Of a stretch of DNA of 64,000 nucleotides, positions 60,702 to 64,000 are shown in pieces; positions within the stretch are counted from its first letter, which is position 1, and every line of letters begins with the position of its first letter. Source of the stretch: Streptomyces sp. GS7 (GTDB lineage: Bacteria; Actinomycetota; Actinomycetes; Streptomycetales; Streptomycetaceae); assembly GCF_009834125.1 (NCBI RefSeq), contig NZ_CP047146.1, positions 1,171,501 through 1,235,500 on the forward strand, given 5' to 3'. The notes beneath the pieces were generated by a model. That model made no database searches, was not told the DNA's origin, and saw only the letters and a list, made by a program, of their open reading frames with translations. Made by a program: the position numbers and the translations under genes.

Positions 60702-60963
60702 GCGCTGACAAGAAGAACTCTACACGAACTCCGGAGGTGGTCCGTACCCGAGAAGCCGCCCCCCACGCATCGAACTGCTGTGATCCACGCCACTCCCACC
60801 GCGCCCTGTAGTTGCCCACCTCGCCGGCCCTCACCTCGCCGGGATCACCCGCCACCGGGGGCGAAGGTCCCGCGATCTCGGGACCCTCTTCCGGTAGTTC
60901 GCCCCTATTGGTCCGGTGAAGATCGAGTTCGTCGGTGTAGCACGCCAGTTGCCCCATCAACAT
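60679..60963 (-). CDS. possible small protein running into tRNA-Lys
   Basis: A 94-codon frame with AGGAG seven bases before ATG 60963 (product MLMGQLACYTDELDLHRTNR and on). Third-position GC is lower than in typical genes here and the last 23 bases overlap the 5' end of tRNA-Lys on the same strand, which is unusual. It may be a genuine small gene, or a remnant whose stop lies in the tRNA by chance. Confidence 0.35.
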   Translation of the reverse strand: MLMGQLACYTDELDLHRTNRGELPEEGPEIAGPSPPVAGDPGEVRAGEVGNYRARWEWRGSQQFDAWGAASRVRTTSGVRVEFFLSARAASSVG

Positions 60964-61349
60964 GCGGTATCTCCTGCCAGTTGAGAGGCTGAGGCGAACA
61001 CCGAGGCGCACGAACGGAACGAGCAGCCCAGCCCGGAGGAGAACGGGAATGACAGCCCGGGACACGCCGCCGCACACGGCCGCGACGGCGCCGCCGACCG
61101 CACGGCGGCACACCGGAGCCGCCCGCGCCCGCACCGCGGCCGCCGCACCGCCGCCCCCGCGCCAGGCCCCGCCCCCCGGGCGCTCACCGGACGCGCCCCG
61201 CCCCCGCCCCCGGCACCCCGCCGATCATGGCGTCCATCACTACTCCTCCGTCATCTGCAACCCCATCCCGAAAGCCGACGTCTGCTAGGACGCGAGCCCC
61301 GGACCCGGGGCCCAGGGACTCGCCCCATCGTCCGGAAAGGTTGATCGTC
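60964..61349. other. intergenic region before the ssgA-like gene
   Basis: About 386 bp between the small frame beside tRNA-Lys and the ssgA-like gene. Very C-rich on the + strand; no supported gene, and no operator-like palindrome that stands out. Confidence 0.4.
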
Positions 61350-61769
61350 ATGGTGTCGACAGCCAAGCGCACCCTTGAGATGCAGCTCCTCCTGGGGCCG
61401 GACGAAACGGTCCCGGTGGCCGGCCGGTTCAGCTACCGGAGCGACCGCCCCTACGAGGTCGAGGTCGTCTTCATCAGCCGCGGCGAGACCGTCGCCACCT
61501 GGCTGTTCGCCCGCGACCTGCTGCTCGGCGGGCTCTGTGGCGAGGCCGGGGAGGGCGACGTACGGGTATGGCCCGCCGGCCGCCCCGGTGGACCCCGCCG
61601 CGTCCACATCGAGCTGACCACCGACGACAGCATCTGCGAACTGTCGGTACGCGCGAGCGAACTCACCGCCTGGCTGGAGCAGACCGCGGCCATCGTGCCG
61701 CCCGGCCACGAGGCCCGCTACCTCGATATCGACGCCCACCTGGCCCGCCTGCTGGCAGGGAAGTGCTGA
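61350..61769 (+). CDS. SsgA-like sporulation/cell-division protein
   Basis: A 139-aa member of the SALP family, found only in sporulating actinobacteria, where it helps position septa or remodel the wall (SsgA and SsgB recruit FtsZ). The core LEMQLLLGPDETVPVAGRFS, YRSDRPYEVEVVF and WLFARDLLLGGL are diagnostic. GGAAAGG lies before ATG 61350. Which paralogue (SsgA-G) cannot be said. It overlaps the next gene by one base. Confidence 0.9.
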   Translation: MVSTAKRTLEMQLLLGPDETVPVAGRFSYRSDRPYEVEVVFISRGETVATWLFARDLLLGGLCGEAGEGDVRVWPAGRPGGPRRVHIELTTDDSICELSVRASELTAWLEQTAAIVPPGHEARYLDIDAHLARLLAGKC

Positions 61770-63013
61770 TGACTCCCATGACGACGACCTCCGACACCCG
61801 CCTCGCCATACGCGCGACCGCCCCGCCCGCCACGGCACCCCGTACCGCGGCCGACGACGGCGCCCCCGGAGCGCACCCGCGCACCGTCACCGACCCCGCC
61901 GTCCGCATACCGGCCCAGGCCACCCCCACGGACGCCGGCGCCGACTCCGCGGCCGACCCCGACGGCGCACCCGCTCCGCACGATCCCTGCACGCACGGCT
62001 TCCTCCCCGAGCGGCCCCCCGTGCGCTCCATGATCGGAACCTGGACCCGGCTCGACGCCATGGCGCGCGCCGCCGCGGTCGCCCCGGACCACGAAACCGC
62101 CATCGCCGTCGTCGAACGCGCCCACCGCGCCGACGAGTTGAGCGCCCTGCGGCAGCGCGTCTCCCGCCTCTCACCGCGCAACGCGGAGGCCGCCGCGATG
62201 CGCGTCGCGGTCATCGCGGTGTCCTGCGGCTGGACCGCCCTCGACCCGCAGGCCCCGGCCGCCCGCGAGGTCGCCAACGACGGCTTCCTGGAACTCTGGT
62301 CCGCCATCGCGCACCGCATCGACCACGACCAGTTCGTCGCCCTGCCCACCCTCGCCCTCCACAACTGGGCCCCCGAACGCAAACCCCGCCGCCACATCCC
62401 CATCGACCAACTCGCCCGCACCGAACAGCTCGTCCCGATCGTGCGCTGGGCCCCCGAAGGCCAGCCGCTCAGCCGCCTGGACCGGCTGATGCTCGCCGCG
62501 ACCCGGCTGGAGGCGCACGGCATCTGGCTGTTCCGCCTCGCCGACACCCTCGCCGGCCGCGCCCCCGACGACTCCTCCACCCCGACGGCACTGCGCCGCC
62601 TGGTCCGCATCCAGCACGCGCTGCGCGCCCAGCTCCACTCCGAGGCGGCGGAACTGGCTGCGGCCCCGGCCACCGACCAGCAGCGCGCCGTCCTCGGCGC
62701 ACTCGCCGAACAGGGCGCCCTGGAACCCCCGGTCCTCCAGGCCGCGGACGCCGTACTGGGCATCGGCGGCCGTCGCATGGGCGAAGGCCGTCGCCAGCTT
62801 CTGCGCCGCCACCTCCCGGCCCAGCACCGCGCCTGGCTCAGCGCCATGGACCGCCACTGCGCGCCCGTACGCACCCTCGCGCACCGCGGCGGCCCCGACG
62901 CCGCCGTCTACCGCGAGGCCCAGGAATCCCTCATCGCCCTGCGCCGCACCTACAACGCGCTGGTCCACACCGCGGCCGCCCCCACCACCGGTCCCCTCCC
63001 CACCGCGGCCTGA
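61769..63013 (+). CDS. unknown 414-aa protein coupled to the SsgA-like gene
   Basis: The start codon overlaps the ssgA-like stop (TGATG). Residues 1-85 are Ala/Thr/Pro-rich and probably unstructured. The rest is helical, with many His and Trp residues (WSAIAHRIDHDQFVALPTLA, LHNWAPERKPRRHIP, RLEAHGIWLFRLADTLAG, HRAWLSAMDRHCAPVRTLAH). I do not recognise a family with confidence; a haem-dioxygenase-like helical fold crossed my mind but no motif proves it. Translational coupling suggests a role with the SsgA-like protein. Confidence 0.75.
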   Translation: MTPMTTTSDTRLAIRATAPPATAPRTAADDGAPGAHPRTVTDPAVRIPAQATPTDAGADSAADPDGAPAPHDPCTHGFLPERPPVRSMIGTWTRLDAMARAAAVAPDHETAIAVVERAHRADELSALRQRVSRLSPRNAEAAAMRVAVIAVSCGWTALDPQAPAAREVANDGFLELWSAIAHRIDHDQFVALPTLALHNWAPERKPRRHIPIDQLARTEQLVPIVRWAPEGQPLSRLDRLMLAATRLEAHGIWLFRLADTLAGRAPDDSSTPTALRRLVRIQHALRAQLHSEAAELAAAPATDQQRAVLGALAEQGALEPPVLQAADAVLGIGGRRMGEGRRQLLRRHLPAQHRAWLSAMDRHCAPVRTLAHRGGPDAAVYREAQESLIALRRTYNALVHTAAAPTTGPLPTAA

Positions 63014-63086
63014 CCGGAGCGCCGGTCCTCCCGCCATGCCCCGGTCCGGTTCCGTGCGGGATCGTCCCGGCCCCGGGACTGTCTAC

Positions 63087-63101
63087 CTGACGCAACGTCA
63101 G
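63087..63101. promoter_or_regulatory. TetR-type operator candidate before the acyl-CoA synthetase
   Basis: CTGACGCAACGTCAG: a perfect 6-bp inverted repeat around CAA, 15 bp before the ATG. Such TGACG-CGTCA palindromes often bind TetR-family repressors of fatty-acid genes. Confidence 0.5.
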
Positions 63102-63115
63102 TTACCCTGCGCGCC

Positions 63116-64000
63116 ATGGCGGCCCACCACCCCCGCACCATCGCCGAGTTCGTCCGCGCACAATGGGGCGACCACCGCATCGGGCTGAAGTACGGCGAGT
63201 CGGCGCTCACCCGGCACCAGTTGGCCGCGGGTGCCGCCGCACGGGCCGTGCTGCTGGGGGAGTTGCTGCCGCGCGGGGCGGAGCCGCACATCGGGGTGCT
63301 GCTGGACAACGTGCCCGAATACCCGCTGTGGATCGGCGCGGCGGCGCTCGCCGGGGCGGCCGTCGCGGGCATCAACCCCACCCGCCGCGGCCCGGAGCTG
63401 GTCCGCGACATCGCCCACACCGACTGCGCGCTGCTGATCACCGAACGCGCCCACCTGCCGCTGCTCGCCGGGCTGGACCTGCCCGTCCCGCCCGAGCGCG
63501 TGCTGATCGTGGACGATCCGGCATACGAGGAGCTGCTCGCGCCGTACGAGGGGGCGCGGCCGGACGGGGTCGCCGCGGTGGCGGGACCCGGCGGCGGTGC
63601 CCGGACGCCGGGTCCCGCCACCCGCCTGCTGCTCTGCTTCACCTCCGGATCCACCGGCGCGCCGAAGGCCGCCGTCTGCACCCAGGGCAGGCTGGCCGCC
63701 GCCGGGCACTCCCTCGTCCGGTATTTCGCGGTGCGGCCGGACGACGTCCACTACCTCTGCATGCCGATGTTCCACGGCAACGCGGTGATCGCCGGCTGGG
63801 CTCCGGCGCTCGCCGGCGGTGCGGCCGTGGCGCTGCGCCGCCGCTTCTCGGCCTCCGCCTTCCTCCCCGACGTGCGCCGCTACGAGGCCACGTACTTCAC
63901 CTACGTCGGCCGGGCCGTGCAGTACCTGCTCGCCACCCCGCCCGCCCCGGACGACCGCGACAACCCGCTGCGCACCGGGTTCGGGACCGAGGCGGGCGCC
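63116..64000 (+). CDS. acyl-CoA synthetase (AMP-binding), 5' part
   Basis: 295 codons are visible and the gene runs off the window. It begins MAAHHPRTIAEFVRAQWGDH. The adenylate P-loop is LLLCFTSGSTGAPKAAVCTQ near residue 170, and MPMFHGNAVIAGWAPALAGG follows, typical of FadD17-like synthetases. No ribosome-binding site is apparent, so it may be leaderless. A TetR-like palindrome lies just upstream. Confidence 0.88.
   Translation, partial: MAAHHPRTIAEFVRAQWGDHRIGLKYGESALTRHQLAAGAAARAVLLGELLPRGAEPHIGVLLDNVPEYPLWIGAAALAGAAVAGINPTRRGPELVRDIAHTDCALLITERAHLPLLAGLDLPVPPERVLIVDDPAYEELLAPYEGARPDGVAAVAGPGGGARTPGPATRLLLCFTSGSTGAPKAAVCTQGRLAAAGHSLVRYFAVRPDDVHYLCMPMFHGNAVIAGWAPALAGGAAVALRRRFSASAFLPDVRRYEATYFTYVGRAVQYLLATPPAPDDRDNPLRTGFGTEAGA

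Overview
This window is a 64 kb stretch of very GC-rich chromosome, almost certainly from a Streptomyces. The evidence is strong G/C bias at third codon positions, an SsgA-like sporulation protein, a GlcNAc-type PTS with DasR-like operators, an actinobacterial Mec/CysO/CysM cysteine system, an XRE/DUF397 pair, and tRNA genes without encoded CCA. From memory (not checked here), the order clpS - mec - cysO - cysM - nagE2 - nagE1 - nagF - rph - rdgB is that of the S. coelicolor core chromosome. No transposase, integrase, phage module or CRISPR array was seen.

Layout. 1-10.9 kb is housekeeping: RDD membrane proteins, NAD salvage (pncA, pncB), clpS with a DUF2017 gene, an amino-acid permease behind a hairpin-rich leader, then the cysteine branch (mec, a probable cysteine leader peptide, cysO, cysM) and a metallo-beta-lactamase-fold protein. 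10.9-16.4 kb holds the PTS permease genes nagE2, nagE1 and nagF with dre-like operators, then rph, a lipoprotein, rdgB and tRNA-Leu(UAG). 16.4-20.2 kb holds two tandem HNH nuclease genes, a membrane-anchored protein and an orphan histidine kinase. 20.3-24.7 kb holds bcp, a DUF3618 protein, a GroES-like protein, a guanidine-III riboswitch in front of sugE/gdx (whose 3' end is duplicated), and a bifunctional penicillin-binding protein. 25-33.9 kb holds a three-gene ABC-2 exporter, a DUF1707 protein, an SGNH hydrolase, a DUF445 protein, and a DUF3311/sodium-solute symporter pair. 33.9-38.7 kb holds an unusual redox cluster: a surface lipoprotein with four Yx(F/W)xxD motifs, a NuoF-like flavoprotein fused to a ferredoxin, and a haem-b-type membrane protein, all divergent from a PucR-type regulator. 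38.8-45.8 kb holds secreted DUF1996 and DUF4142 proteins, an acyl-CoA ligase, a small membrane protein beside a YidC paralogue, and an FAH-family hydrolase. 46-51 kb holds three tiny overlapping genes divergent from an XRE/DUF397 pair, then a haem-degrading-domain protein, a Gfo/Idh/MocA dehydrogenase and a ROK regulator. 51-58 kb is a complete phosphonate uptake and catabolism locus: GntR regulator, FAD oxidoreductase, phosphonatase-like hydrolase and a four-gene ABC importer. 58-64 kb holds a HAD phosphatase, a small secreted protein with a sortase-like protein that lacks both catalytic motifs, tRNA-Lys(CUU), an ssgA-like gene coupled to an unknown 414-aa gene, and the start of an acyl-CoA synthetase gene.

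The least explained structure is a family of about 180-205 bp intergenic repeats (four full copies and one fragment, in two clusters at 31.5-32.1 kb and 45.8-48.2 kb). Each full copy carries an 18-bp hairpin with an invariant 13-nt loop. One copy has a different stem sequence in which every change is compensated on the other arm. Three of the four copies begin at or within a few bases of a stop codon; in one the stop codon lies inside the repeat, and a fragment of the repeat forms the N-terminal codons of another gene.
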